DNA from: Crossiella sp. SN42
GTDB lineage: Bacteria > Actinomycetota > Actinomycetes > Mycobacteriales > Pseudonocardiaceae
Direction: 5' to 3'
Length of the DNA stretch: 64,000 nucleotides
Assembly (NCBI RefSeq): GCF_023897065.1
Contig: NZ_JAMHIV010000024.1
Coordinates: 109,071-173,070 of the forward strand
Numbering within the stretch: position 1 is the first letter of the stretch; each line of letters starts with the position of its first letter. Below, piece by piece: positions 25,444 through 33,702 of this stretch. Made by a program: the position numbers and the translations under genes. The notes under the pieces are model-generated. The model had not been told where the DNA came from. It did no database searches and saw only the letters and a program-made list of their open reading frames with translations.

Positions 25444-27668
25444 CGGGTGCCCGCCCTTCGGTACAGCTCGCGCACGTAGCCGGTGAGCCGGTCGGCCCGC
25501 CCGGGGTCCCAGTCGGTGTCCACGGCCGCGCTGCGGCCCGCGCCCGCGGCGATCCGCTCGGCCAGGGTGCGGCGTTCCGGGCCACTGAAGGTGCCCACCG
25601 CGCGCCGCAGCAGCGGCAGCGCGTCCTCGAACGCCTCGCCGGAGAGGCCGGAGAGCCAGCCGTCCACCAGGCCGAGCAGCCGGGTGTCCGCGGCCAGCAG
25701 CGCCGCCGAGCCGTGCAGGAACCCGGCCACGAACGCCGCGGCCGCCGCCGCCGTCCCGCCCGGTGAGACCGCGCGGTGCAGCCGGGCGGCCACCGCCTCG
25801 GTGTCCAGCCGCCCGGACTCCCACAGCAGCCGGCAGGCCCGTCCGGTGGGCAGTCCGTGCCCGGACTTGGCCGCGTCCCGCGCGCCCAGCTCGACCAGCC
25901 GCCGCAACGCCTCCCACCAGGTCGCGGCGTGCTCCTCGTCGGCGGCCAGCCGCACCGCCTCGTGTGCTCCGTCCACAGTGGACAGTGCGTGGGCCGCGGT
26001 CTCGTCGTCGATGTTCAGGCAGGCCATCGGCAACCCGACCGCGCCGCGGGCGAGCAGCCCGTGCAGCGCGGTGCGCAGCAGCTCCGGGTCGGTGCCGCGG
26101 ACCGAGCCGTAGCGGACCGTGCGGGCCAGCGCGGGCAGCGCGGTGAGCAGCTCGATCGCGTCGGTGGCCGCGGCCGCGCACCGGTCCAGCGCGGCCCGCC
26201 CGGCCAGCACCGCCGCCGGCAGCTCGGCGCCGACCGCGGTGTCCAGCAACTGGGCCGCCTCGGCCACCGTCGGCAGCTCCGCCGAGCCGGTGACCAGCAC
26301 CTGGCTCGCGGCCGACTCGACCGTGGTGCCGTGCCGGGCCGCCGCGGCCAGCGCCACCGCCAGGCCGGGGTCCCAGCGCAGCGTCCAGCCCTCGGTGAAG
26401 GTGCCCAGCCCGCCGGTCTCCTCCGGCTCGCCCCACGGCACCTCCAGCACCCGCAGCCGCCGCAACAGCTTCGAGCGCTCCCGGTCGATGTCCTTGCGCA
26501 GGTCCAGCCGCAGGTTCCGCTCGGCGGCCTCCGGGGCCAGCCGCAACCGCCGCTGCAACCGGGCCAGGTCCGCGGCCAGCGGCGAGCGTGGCACCTTCTC
26601 GCCGACCGCGCCCAGCTCCTCGCCGACGACCAGCCGCTCCCGCACCAGCTTCAGCCCCACGTCGTCCCCGCCGCAGAGCACCGCCAGGGTCGCCTCGGTG
26701 ACCTCGGCCAGCCCCGGCGAGGGCCGCCCGCGCAGCGCGGCCAGCGTCTCGGCCAGCCGCACCGCCTCCACCGCACTCGCCGTGGAGGCGGGCAAACCCT
26801 GCTCCCGCAACACCTGCGCGGTGCGCGCCAGCCAGCGCGGCACCACATCGCCCGCCTCGGCCCGCTCCCACAGGTGCGCGTACCAGCCCGGCGAGTCCAC
26901 TCCCGCGCCGTAGCCGGAGGTGGCCGCCAGCCGTCCGTGGCTCCACGGCACCCAGCTGCCGGAGACCTTCAGCCTCGGCTGCCCGCGCAGCAGCGCCGCG
27001 TCCGCGGTCGCGGCCGGAAGCTGTTGCAGCGCGGGCACGTGCCACGCCCCGCAGACCACCGCGACCGGCCCCTCGGTGTCCTTAAGCGCCTTCCGCAGGT
27101 TCTGCCGCATGGCCGCCTCACGCCGCAGTGTGTGCTCGTCCACGGTGTCGGCGAACTCCTCGCGCAGCGCGCCCATGGCCTCGGCCACCGCGGCGGCCAG
27201 GCCCAGCGGGTCGGCGCTGGAGTGCTCGACCACGTCCTCCCACCAGCGCTCCGGGTCGTCGAACCCGGCCGCCTCGGCCAGCACCGCCAGCGGGTCGACC
27301 GCGACCTTCCGCTCCGCAGGCGGACTCGCCGCCCTGGCCAGGGACATCGCCGCGGGCAGGTCGAAGAACCGGGTCGACGCGCCGTGGTCGGCGCCCCAGC
27401 TCAGCGCCTGCCACTCCGGGGAGAATCGGGCGAACGGCCAGAACGAGGCGCTGGCCGGATCGGACTCCTCGTGCAGCAGCAGCGCCACCGGCGGGGTCAG
27501 CTCCGGCACGTGCGCCAGCAGCGCGTCCCCCTCCGGCGGCCCCTCGATGAGGATCACCTTGGGCGACAACGCCGCCAGCGCGGCGCGCACCATCCGCGCC
27601 GAGCCGGGGCCGTGGTGCCGGATGCCGAGCAGGGTGACCCGCGCCGGCAGGGGCTGGGTCCGGGCCAT
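25440..27668 (-). CDS. DUF5682 protein, YehM-like
   Basis: The 742-residue protein starts VTLLGIRHHGPGSARMVRAAL after a short leader, the hallmark of DUF5682. This opening resembles the TraB/ChaN-like pattern in which GIRHHGPGSA is followed by a PKVILIEGPPEGD strand. Further on CGAWHVPALQQL (about 220) supplies a second conserved His. The rest is helical and Ala/Leu-rich with two halves. There is no signal peptide or membrane helix. It is coupled by TGATG to the MoxR gene upstream and by ATGA to the VWA gene downstream. The His/Glu placement recalls TraB-type metalloproteases, but catalysis is unproven. Confidence 0.85.
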   Translation of the reverse strand: MARTQPLPARVTLLGIRHHGPGSARMVRAALAALSPKVILIEGPPEGDALLAHVPELTPPVALLLHEESDPASASFWPFARFSPEWQALSWGADHGASTRFFDLPAAMSLARAASPPAERKVAVDPLAVLAEAAGFDDPERWWEDVVEHSSADPLGLAAAVAEAMGALREEFADTVDEHTLRREAAMRQNLRKALKDTEGPVAVVCGAWHVPALQQLPAATADAALLRGQPRLKVSGSWVPWSHGRLAATSGYGAGVDSPGWYAHLWERAEAGDVVPRWLARTAQVLREQGLPASTASAVEAVRLAETLAALRGRPSPGLAEVTEATLAVLCGGDDVGLKLVRERLVVGEELGAVGEKVPRSPLAADLARLQRRLRLAPEAAERNLRLDLRKDIDRERSKLLRRLRVLEVPWGEPEETGGLGTFTEGWTLRWDPGLAVALAAAARHGTTVESAASQVLVTGSAELPTVAEAAQLLDTAVGAELPAAVLAGRAALDRCAAAATDAIELLTALPALARTVRYGSVRGTDPELLRTALHGLLARGAVGLPMACLNIDDETAAHALSTVDGAHEAVRLAADEEHAATWWEALRRLVELGARDAAKSGHGLPTGRACRLLWESGRLDTEAVAARLHRAVSPGGTAAAAAAFVAGFLHGSAALLAADTRLLGLVDGWLSGLSGEAFEDALPLLRRAVGTFSGPERRTLAERIAAGAGRSAAVDTDWDPGRADRLTGYVRELYRRAGTR

Positions 27669-28765
27669 CAGACGCCGAGCTCCCGGCAGGCCCGGTAGAG
27701 GTCCCGCCACTCGGCGCGCTCCCTGACCACGGCCTCCAGGTACTCCTGCCAGGCCGCCGCGTCCGAGACCCGGTCCTTGACCACCGCGCCGAGCAGCCCG
27801 GCGGCCAGCTCGTCCGCGCCGACCGACCCGTCGCCGAAGTGCGCGGCCAGCGCCATCCCGCTGGTCACCACCGAGATCGCCTCGGCGGTGGACAGGCTGC
27901 CGCTGGGCTTCTTCAGCTGGGTGCGCCCGTCGGAGGTGCCGCCGTTGCGCAGCTCGCGGAAGATCCGCACCACCCGGCGCACCTCGGCCAGCGAGGGCGG
28001 CTCGGCCGGCAGCTGCAACGCCCGGCCCAGCTGCGCCGAGCGCTGCGCGACGATCTCCACCTCGGCGTCCTCGGTGGCAGGCGGCGGCAGCACCACCGTG
28101 TTGAACCGCCTGGCCAGCGCGGCCGACATCTGGTTCACGCCGCGGTCCCGGTCGTTCGCGGTGGCGATCACGGTGAACCCGGCGATCGCCTGCACCTGCT
28201 GGTTCAGCTCCGGCACCGGCAGTGCCTTCTCGCTGAGCACGGTGATCAGCGAGTCCTGGACCTCCGAGGGCATCCTGGTCAGCTCCTCGATCCTGGCCAC
28301 CGCCCCGGTGCGCATCGCGCGCAGCACCGGCGAGGGCACCAGCGCGGCCTCGCTCGGCCCCTCGGCGATCAGCCGGGCGTAGTTCCAGCCGTAGCGGATC
28401 GAGTCCTCGCTGGTGCCCGCGGTGCCCTGCACGACAAGCGTGGAGTTGCCGCTGACCGCGGCCGCCAGGTGCTCGGACAGCCAGGACTTCGCCGTGCCCG
28501 GCACGCCGAGCAGCAGCAGCGCCCGGTCGGTGACCAGGGTGCCCACCGCGACCTCCACCAGCCGCCGGTCGCCGATGTACTTGGGCGTGATCACCGTGCC
28601 GTCCGGCAGCTTGCCGCCGAGCACGTAGCGCACCACGGCCTGCGGGGACATCCGCCAGCGCGGCGGGCGCGGGCGATCGTCCGCCGCGGCACAGGCGGCC
28701 AGCTCGGCGGCGTACTGCTCTTCGGCGCTGGGGCGGAGTGCGCCGCCGCCGTTCTCGGTCGTCAC
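27668..28765 (-). CDS. MoxR-type AAA+ ATPase, YehL-like
   Basis: The 365-residue ATPase has Walker A GVPGTAKS (87-94). Its Walker B position is ARIEELTR (about 157-164), carrying I-E-E where most AAA+ proteins have D-E. It also has sensor-1 TAND (202-205), an arginine finger in ALARRF and a C-terminal lid. The QDSLITVLSEKALPVPELN block is typical of the YehL branch of MoxR ATPases. It probably assembles as a hexamer and uses ATP to remodel a partner presented by the VWA protein. The GTG start overlaps the DUF5691 stop (GTGA). Confidence 0.92.
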   Translation of the reverse strand: MTTENGGGALRPSAEEQYAAELAACAAADDRPRPPRWRMSPQAVVRYVLGGKLPDGTVITPKYIGDRRLVEVAVGTLVTDRALLLLGVPGTAKSWLSEHLAAAVSGNSTLVVQGTAGTSEDSIRYGWNYARLIAEGPSEAALVPSPVLRAMRTGAVARIEELTRMPSEVQDSLITVLSEKALPVPELNQQVQAIAGFTVIATANDRDRGVNQMSAALARRFNTVVLPPPATEDAEVEIVAQRSAQLGRALQLPAEPPSLAEVRRVVRIFRELRNGGTSDGRTQLKKPSGSLSTAEAISVVTSGMALAAHFGDGSVGADELAAGLLGAVVKDRVSDAAAWQEYLEAVVRERAEWRDLYRACRELGV

Positions 28766-30177
28766 GCCGGGTCCTTCCGATCGTCGAGCGCACGGAACAG
28801 TTCGGTGCGCAGTTCCAGTACTGAGTGTTCGGCGCCGTGCTCGGGCCAGCGCAGGGTGATCCGCCGCCAGTGCCGGGTCAGCACGCCGAGGTCGCCGCGG
28901 CGCATCAGCAGCTCGGGCGGCCGCCCGGCCCGCCAGCGGCGGTCGCTCATCTCGGCGTAGCGGGCCAGCACCGCCGTGGTGGTCTCCGCGGGCCACGGGC
29001 CGGGCAGCCCGGCGCAGGCGTGGTCGAGCACGTCGTAGTTCCACCGGCCGACCAGCCCGGCCAGCGCCCGCGCGGCCAGCTCGGTCGGCAGTTCGGCGAG
29101 GATGTCCAGCAGGTCGGCCTGGGAGAGCACCTTGGCCACCGCGGGCAGCCAGCGCAGCGGGTCGGCCGAGCGCGGCAGCGCGGCGGCGATCCCCTTGAGC
29201 AGCATCGGCGCGAACGGCGAGGCCTGCAGCAGCTGCTCGGTGTCCGCGCCGAACAGCTCCAGGAACAGCTCCGGCGGCACCCCGCTGGCCGCGCCGAGCA
29301 GCCGCCCGCTCACCCCGCTCTCCAACGTGCCCTCGCGCAACAGGTCCCGCACCTCGGCCGGTTCCGGTTCGCTGCCGTAGGGGCCGTCCTCGCGCACGGT
29401 CAGCTCGCCGCGGGAGACGTGCAGCCCGGCCCGCAGCCGGGCCGCGGACCGTTCGGAGAGCGCCGATCCGGGCAGCAGCCGCAACAACCGCACCGCCTCG
29501 TTGTGCACCGCGCCCGCCCGGTCGTCCAGCGCGGCCTCCAGCAGCGGCTCGTCCGCGGCGCTGAGTCCGTCGGCCAGCGCGGTGACCAGCAGCCGCCGGT
29601 CCCCGGCCCGCCACAGCCCGGACCAGCCCTCGGTGATCAGCCGCCGCACCCCGGCCGGATCGGACAGCCGCGCCCAGCGAAGCCCCGCTTTACGTTGCGG
29701 CAGCGGCAGATCCAGCAGCTCGTTGAGGTCGGCGAGGCCCTCCGGCGTCTCCGGGGTGCCCGCCGCCCACGACCAGGACGGCCGCATCCCGGCCAGCCAG
29801 CGCCCGCGCGCGCCCAGCACCTCCACGATCTCCGGCCGGCAGCCGGTGCGCGCGGTGCCCGCGGCCAGCAGGTCCGGCAGCGCCCTCGGCGGCGCGATCC
29901 GGCCCGCCCGGGCCACCGCCAGGCACCACTCGGTGAGCAGGTGCGGGTCCTCCCAGGCCAGGATCTGGCTCAACAGCCCCGCGGTGCGGTCCGGCGCGAC
30001 CGGCCTGCTCTCCGCGGGCGCGGGCGCCAGCACCTCGATGCCGCCGGTGCGCGGCTGCTGCGCGCCGTGCCTGGCCAGCCCGAGCGCGGCGCAGTCGGCC
30101 AGCAGCTCTTCACCGTCCACAGTGGACCTGGTCGCGCCGACCAGCAGGCGCTGCACGGTTTCCTGCCACCCGGTCAC
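28762..30177 (-). CDS. DUF5691 helical protein of the MoxR operon
   Basis: The 471-residue protein is almost entirely alpha-helical and Leu/Ala/Arg-rich, with HEAT-like spacing (for example LLEAALDDRAGAVHNEAVRLLRLLPGSALSERS). The family is DUF5691, which occurs next to SWIM and MoxR genes. I see no catalytic motif. The conserved Trp-rich ends (WEDPHLLTEWCLAVARAGR; ITLRWPEHGAEHSVLELRTELFRAL) may be docking surfaces. It is the second gene of the operon, overlapping both neighbours by 4 bp. A scaffold or substrate-adaptor role is inference. Confidence 0.82.
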   Translation of the reverse strand: MTGWQETVQRLLVGATRSTVDGEELLADCAALGLARHGAQQPRTGGIEVLAPAPAESRPVAPDRTAGLLSQILAWEDPHLLTEWCLAVARAGRIAPPRALPDLLAAGTARTGCRPEIVEVLGARGRWLAGMRPSWSWAAGTPETPEGLADLNELLDLPLPQRKAGLRWARLSDPAGVRRLITEGWSGLWRAGDRRLLVTALADGLSAADEPLLEAALDDRAGAVHNEAVRLLRLLPGSALSERSAARLRAGLHVSRGELTVREDGPYGSEPEPAEVRDLLREGTLESGVSGRLLGAASGVPPELFLELFGADTEQLLQASPFAPMLLKGIAAALPRSADPLRWLPAVAKVLSQADLLDILAELPTELAARALAGLVGRWNYDVLDHACAGLPGPWPAETTTAVLARYAEMSDRRWRAGRPPELLMRRGDLGVLTRHWRRITLRWPEHGAEHSVLELRTELFRALDDRKDPA

Positions 30178-31472
30178 GCCAGCACCACCGGAGCCCGGCC
30201 CGGTTCGGCGGCCGCGCCCAGGGTCAATGTCCAGCCGTTCCACAGGCACACCGCGTCGAAGGCGGCCCCGCCGTGCAGCGCCAGCGCCCGGTCCACCGCG
30301 CTGTCCTGGCGCACCGGCAGCCACCGGTCCTCGCCGTCCACCAGCCCGTGCTCGTTCCCGGCCAGGCCGAGCCGGACCTGTTGACAGCCCAGCGGATGCC
30401 TGCGCTGCCACGGATCGGCCACCAGCGCCGGTTCCAGCCCGGCCAGCGCCGCCGCCCAGGTCTCCGGCAGCTCGATCGCCCTGGCCGCGCGCACCTCGCC
30501 CACGTCGCCGACCGCCATCCGCCGGGGCATCCCGGCCGGATACGGGTACAGCGTGCCCTCGAACTCCCCGCCCACCGGCAGCGCCGGTCCGATGCCGGGC
30601 CCGCCGAGCACCCCGTGCCGCAGCACGGTCACCCACTCTCGCCGATCCCGCGCCCAGGCCCACTGCTGCACGGTGCGGATCCGCCCGTCGTCGGAGTCCC
30701 GCAGCAGCAGCGGCACCCAGCGGTCCGACCAGCCCTCGCCCGCGCGCACCTCGTCCTCGCGCACGGTGAACCCGAGCCGCCGCCGCACCACCGCGGCCAG
30801 CTCCGCCGGCGGGTCCGGCGCGACCGTGGCCAGCAGGTGCAGTCCGCCGATCCGGTCCGCGGCCACCTCGGCCCAGCGCCGCCCACCGGCCCGGACCACC
30901 GCGGACAGCTCGGTGATCGACTCGGCCAGTCCGGGCGCCTTGGCGTCGACCATCCTGGCCGAGGACATCCGCCACCACTCCGGCTCCCGCGAGGGCAGTC
31001 CGGCGATGCCACCGGCGGCCAGGTCGGCCAGCCACTCGCGCAGCCCGCTCACCCCGGCCTGCACCGCGGCCGCCCGCTTGGCCGCGGTCCGCTCGGCCGC
31101 CGCCGCCCGCCGCCGCACCGCCTCTTCGGAGGTGTCCAGCTCGGTGGGCGCGGTCCGGGACTCCCGCTTGGCCAGCCACTCGCCCGCCCACTGCAAGGGC
31201 ACGCCCGGCTCCACCTTGTCCAGCGCGTGCAGCAGTTGGAGGGCCAGCGCGTGCTTGCACGGGAACTTCCGGGACGGGCAGGAGCACTTGGCCGCGCGGT
31301 CGGTCAGGTCCACACACACCTGGTACGGCTTGCTGCCGCTGCCCCGGCACCGTCCCCAGAGCAGCCGCTCGTCCCGCCCCAGCCAGTCCCAGCCGGCCAG
31401 GGCGGTCAGCTTGGCCGCGCTGGCCGCGACCTGCTGGTCGGGCGCCAGCGCCAGCACCGCGTCGACATCCAC
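30174..31472 (-). CDS. SWIM zinc-finger protein, first gene of the MoxR operon
   Basis: The 432-residue protein carries a SWIM zinc motif C-x-C-x6-C-x-H (C63, C65, C72, H74) within KCSCPSRKFPCKHALALQLL. SWIM domains bind DNA or protein in the cytoplasm. The remainder is helical with a beta-rich C-terminal part, and resembles the YehQ-like partner of MoxR/VWA systems. The GTG start lies seven bases after TAGGGT (31480-31485) and no ribosome binding site is seen, so the operon mRNA is probably leaderless. All four downstream genes overlap in turn, which suggests a single complex. Confidence 0.88.
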   Translation of the reverse strand: MDVDAVLALAPDQQVAASAAKLTALAGWDWLGRDERLLWGRCRGSGSKPYQVCVDLTDRAAKCSCPSRKFPCKHALALQLLHALDKVEPGVPLQWAGEWLAKRESRTAPTELDTSEEAVRRRAAAAERTAAKRAAAVQAGVSGLREWLADLAAGGIAGLPSREPEWWRMSSARMVDAKAPGLAESITELSAVVRAGGRRWAEVAADRIGGLHLLATVAPDPPAELAAVVRRRLGFTVREDEVRAGEGWSDRWVPLLLRDSDDGRIRTVQQWAWARDRREWVTVLRHGVLGGPGIGPALPVGGEFEGTLYPYPAGMPRRMAVGDVGEVRAARAIELPETWAAALAGLEPALVADPWQRRHPLGCQQVRLGLAGNEHGLVDGEDRWLPVRQDSAVDRALALHGGAAFDAVCLWNGWTLTLGAAAEPGRAPVVLA

Positions 31473-31479
31473 GGACCGA

Positions 31480-31485
31480 ACCCTA
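31480..31485 (-). promoter_or_regulatory. -10 box of the SWIM-MoxR-VWA operon
   Basis: On the minus strand TAGGGT is followed by seven bases and then the GTG start at 31472, the spacing expected for a leaderless transcript. A clear -35 element is not visible; the hmgA terminator lies just upstream. Confidence 0.4.
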
Positions 31486-31502
31486 GGGCCCCGCCCTGAC
31501 AG

Positions 31503-31539
31503 TCCGTCCCCTTCCGCACACGCTGCGAAAGGGAACGGA
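31503..31539 (-). terminator. Hairpin after hmgA
   Basis: TCCGTCCCCTTCCGCA and TGCGAAAGGGAACGGA pair over 16 positions with two mismatches around the loop CACGC. It lies 16 nt past the hmgA stop and upstream of the SWIM-operon -10 box, insulating the two units. Confidence 0.6.
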
Positions 31540-31554
31540 CGGTATCCGTTTTCC

Positions 31555-32742
31555 TCAGGTCCAGTCGGGTCCGCGCTTGGCCCAGGACCAGGCGTAGCGC
31601 GGGTCCTCGCAGTCCTGCGCGGCCTCGCCCAGCTCCAGCGGCCGGAAGGTGTCCACCATGACCGCGGTCTCGTCGAAGTAGTCCGCCCCGAGGGAGGCCT
31701 CGACGGCGCCCGGCTGCGGCCCGTGCGTGCAGCCGGAGGGGTGCAGCGACATCGACCCGATGCCGATGCCGGAGCCCTTGCGCGCCTCGTAGTTGCCGCC
31801 GACGTAGAACATCAGCTCGTCGGAGTCCACGTTCGCGTGGTTGTAGGGCACCGGCACCGCGAGCGGGTGGTAGTCGACCTTGCGCGGGCAGAACGAGCAG
31901 ACCACGAAGTTCGGGCCCTCGAAGGTCTGGTGCACCGGCGGCGGCTGGTGCACCCGGCCGGTGATCGGCTCGAAGTCGCGGATGTTGAACGCCCACGGGT
32001 ACAGGCAGCCGTCCCAGCCGACCACGTCGAACGGGTGGTTGGCGTAGGTGAACCTGGTCAGCCCGGTGCGGTGCCGGACCAGCACCTCCACGTCGGTGCC
32101 CTCCACCAGCAGCGGCTCGGTCGGCCCGCGCTGGTCCCGCTCGCAGTAGGGCGCGTGCTCCAGGAACTGGCCCTTGTTGGACAGGTAGCGCTTGGGCGGC
32201 CCGATGTGCCCGGTGGCCTCCAGCACGAGCAGCCGCAGCTGCTCGCCGCCCTGGGGCACCACCCGGTAGGTGCAGGAGGTCGGGATGACCATGTAGTCGC
32301 CGTCGGCCACGGCCAGCGGGCCGTAGATGGTCTCGATCACCGCGGCGCCGGTCTGCACGTAGAGCAGCTCGTCACCGAAGGCGTTGCGGTAGAGCGGGCT
32401 GGCCGTGGTCGGCGCGGTGAAGCAGATCGCGACGTCGGCGTTGCCGAACAGCAGCCGCCGTCCGGTGACCGCGTCCACCTCGGCCGGGGCGTCCCACTTC
32501 AGCTCCTGGGTGCGGAAGTGCCGGGGCTTGAGCGGCTGGTTGGCCGTGGTCGTGCCCCGCCATTCGGCCACGACCTCGGCGTTCACGATCGCGGTCGGCA
32601 GGTGCCGGTGGTAGAGCAGGGCCGAGTCGGAGGAGAAACCCTCCACGCCCATCAGCTCTTCGGCGTACAGCTTGCCGTCCGGATCGCGGAACTGGGTGTG
32701 GCGCTTTTGGGGGATCGAACCCACCGCGCGGTAGTAAGGCAT
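31555..32742 (-). CDS. hmgA: Homogentisate 1,2-dioxygenase
   Basis: The 395-residue cupin enzyme opens the ring of homogentisate with O2 to give maleylacetoacetate in tyrosine/phenylalanine breakdown. The sequence PYYRAVGSIPQKRHTQFR at the N-terminus is typical of the actinobacterial form. Iron ligands expected in the C-terminal cupin are covered by NHANVDSDELMFYVGG (His/Glu) and by MSLHPSGCTHGPQPGA. GGAGGGAGCA precedes the ATG at 32742. It diverges from the unknown gene, fahA and iclR, and the 69-bp spacer holds a promoter and an inverted repeat. Expression is likely controlled by the IclR protein. Confidence 0.95.
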   Translation of the reverse strand: MPYYRAVGSIPQKRHTQFRDPDGKLYAEELMGVEGFSSDSALLYHRHLPTAIVNAEVVAEWRGTTTANQPLKPRHFRTQELKWDAPAEVDAVTGRRLLFGNADVAICFTAPTTASPLYRNAFGDELLYVQTGAAVIETIYGPLAVADGDYMVIPTSCTYRVVPQGGEQLRLLVLEATGHIGPPKRYLSNKGQFLEHAPYCERDQRGPTEPLLVEGTDVEVLVRHRTGLTRFTYANHPFDVVGWDGCLYPWAFNIRDFEPITGRVHQPPPVHQTFEGPNFVVCSFCPRKVDYHPLAVPVPYNHANVDSDELMFYVGGNYEARKGSGIGIGSMSLHPSGCTHGPQPGAVEASLGADYFDETAVMVDTFRPLELGEAAQDCEDPRYAWSWAKRGPDWT

Positions 32743-32765
32743 TGCTCCCTCCGGGTGTTCGGAGA

Positions 32766-32804
32766 CCGGACATTTTTGTTCGGTTCCGTGGACACCACTA
32801 GCGT
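32766..32804 (+). promoter_or_regulatory. Promoter and putative IclR operator of the homogentisate operon
   Basis: TTGTTC (32776-32781), a 17-bp spacer and TAGCGT (32799-32804) form a good promoter. The GTG at 32812 follows seven bases later, fitting a leaderless start. The imperfect palindrome CCGGACA-TTTT-TGTTCGG (32766-32783, one mismatch) covers the -35 box and would suit the nearby IclR regulator. It is also placed to affect hmgA on the other strand. Confidence 0.5.
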
Positions 32805-32811
32805 GTCAGCC

Positions 32812-33702
32812 GTGTCAAGCGTCGCTGAGCTCCGTGCGCCCGGTCCGCGCGGTACACCGCCCCTGCTCGCAAGGCTGGTCGACGACGCGGCGTTGTTCCC
32901 ACCGGGCAACGCCCCGATGGCGGACGCGCTGCGCAACCACCTGCAGGCCAGGACCGAGTCCTGGTCCGGTGTGGTGGGCCTTTTCCTGTGCAATGCCTCC
33001 AGGCTGCCTGAGCTGATCACTGAGCTGATCAAGATCAAACCGGTGAAGCCGGTGGGTCTGTCACTGGTGATCGACACCGGTCTGAGCGCGGTGCCCAAGG
33101 CCATCTCCATCGTCGAGTCCCGCACCGAGCTGCTCGCCCTGCGCATGGTCGAGATGCCCGCGCCGTCGGAAGTCGACGACGTGTGGCTGGAACGCGTCTC
33201 GGAGTTCGTGCCCGAGGACGTGATCCGGGTCATCGAGCCCAGGCGCCCAAGTCAGAACACCGAGGCCGGGACCAGCAGCGAGTGGCTGGACAGCGTGCGG
33301 CGGGTGGCCGAGCACGGCAGCTGGCCGAAGCTGCGCTGCGGCGGCCAGACGCCGGAGGCCTTCCCCAGCGTGGACGAGGTCGCCGACTTCCTCACCGTGG
33401 CCAGCACCACCGGCGTGCCGTTCAAGGCCACCGCGGGTCTGCACAACGCGCTGCGGCACCGGGACGAGGAGACCGGGTTCAACCACCACGGCTTCCTGAA
33501 CCTGCTGGTCGCCACCGCCCGCACGCTCTCCGGCAAGGACGCTCGGGAGGCGCTGACCAGCGACGACCCCGAGGCGCTCGCCGCGGAGGCCAAGGCGCTG
33601 CCGGAGGCCGCCGCGCACGCCGTGCGCGGGGTGTTCGCCTCCTACGGCTCCTGTTCGCTGACCGAACCGGTCGAGGACCTGGAAGGGCTGGGCCTGCTGT
33701 GA
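32812..33702 (+). CDS. Unknown protein of the homogentisate operon
   Basis: The 296-residue cytoplasmic protein has alternating strands and helices (PVGLSLVIDTG, LLALRMVEMPAP, VIRVIEPRRPS, PFKATAGLHNALRHRDEETGFNHHGFLNLL), which suggests a TIM-barrel fold with conserved Lys/His near the C-terminal end. I do not recognise a named family. It overlaps fahA by GTGA and diverges from hmgA, so it is translated with the last enzyme of the pathway. A maleylacetoacetate isomerase gene is missing from the cluster; this protein could fill that step, but that is speculation. GTG at 32812 is chosen from the leaderless promoter; GTGs at 32788 and 32803 are alternatives. Confidence 0.8.
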   Translation: MSSVAELRAPGPRGTPPLLARLVDDAALFPPGNAPMADALRNHLQARTESWSGVVGLFLCNASRLPELITELIKIKPVKPVGLSLVIDTGLSAVPKAISIVESRTELLALRMVEMPAPSEVDDVWLERVSEFVPEDVIRVIEPRRPSQNTEAGTSSEWLDSVRRVAEHGSWPKLRCGGQTPEAFPSVDEVADFLTVASTTGVPFKATAGLHNALRHRDEETGFNHHGFLNLLVATARTLSGKDAREALTSDDPEALAAEAKALPEAAAHAVRGVFASYGSCSLTEPVEDLEGLGLL

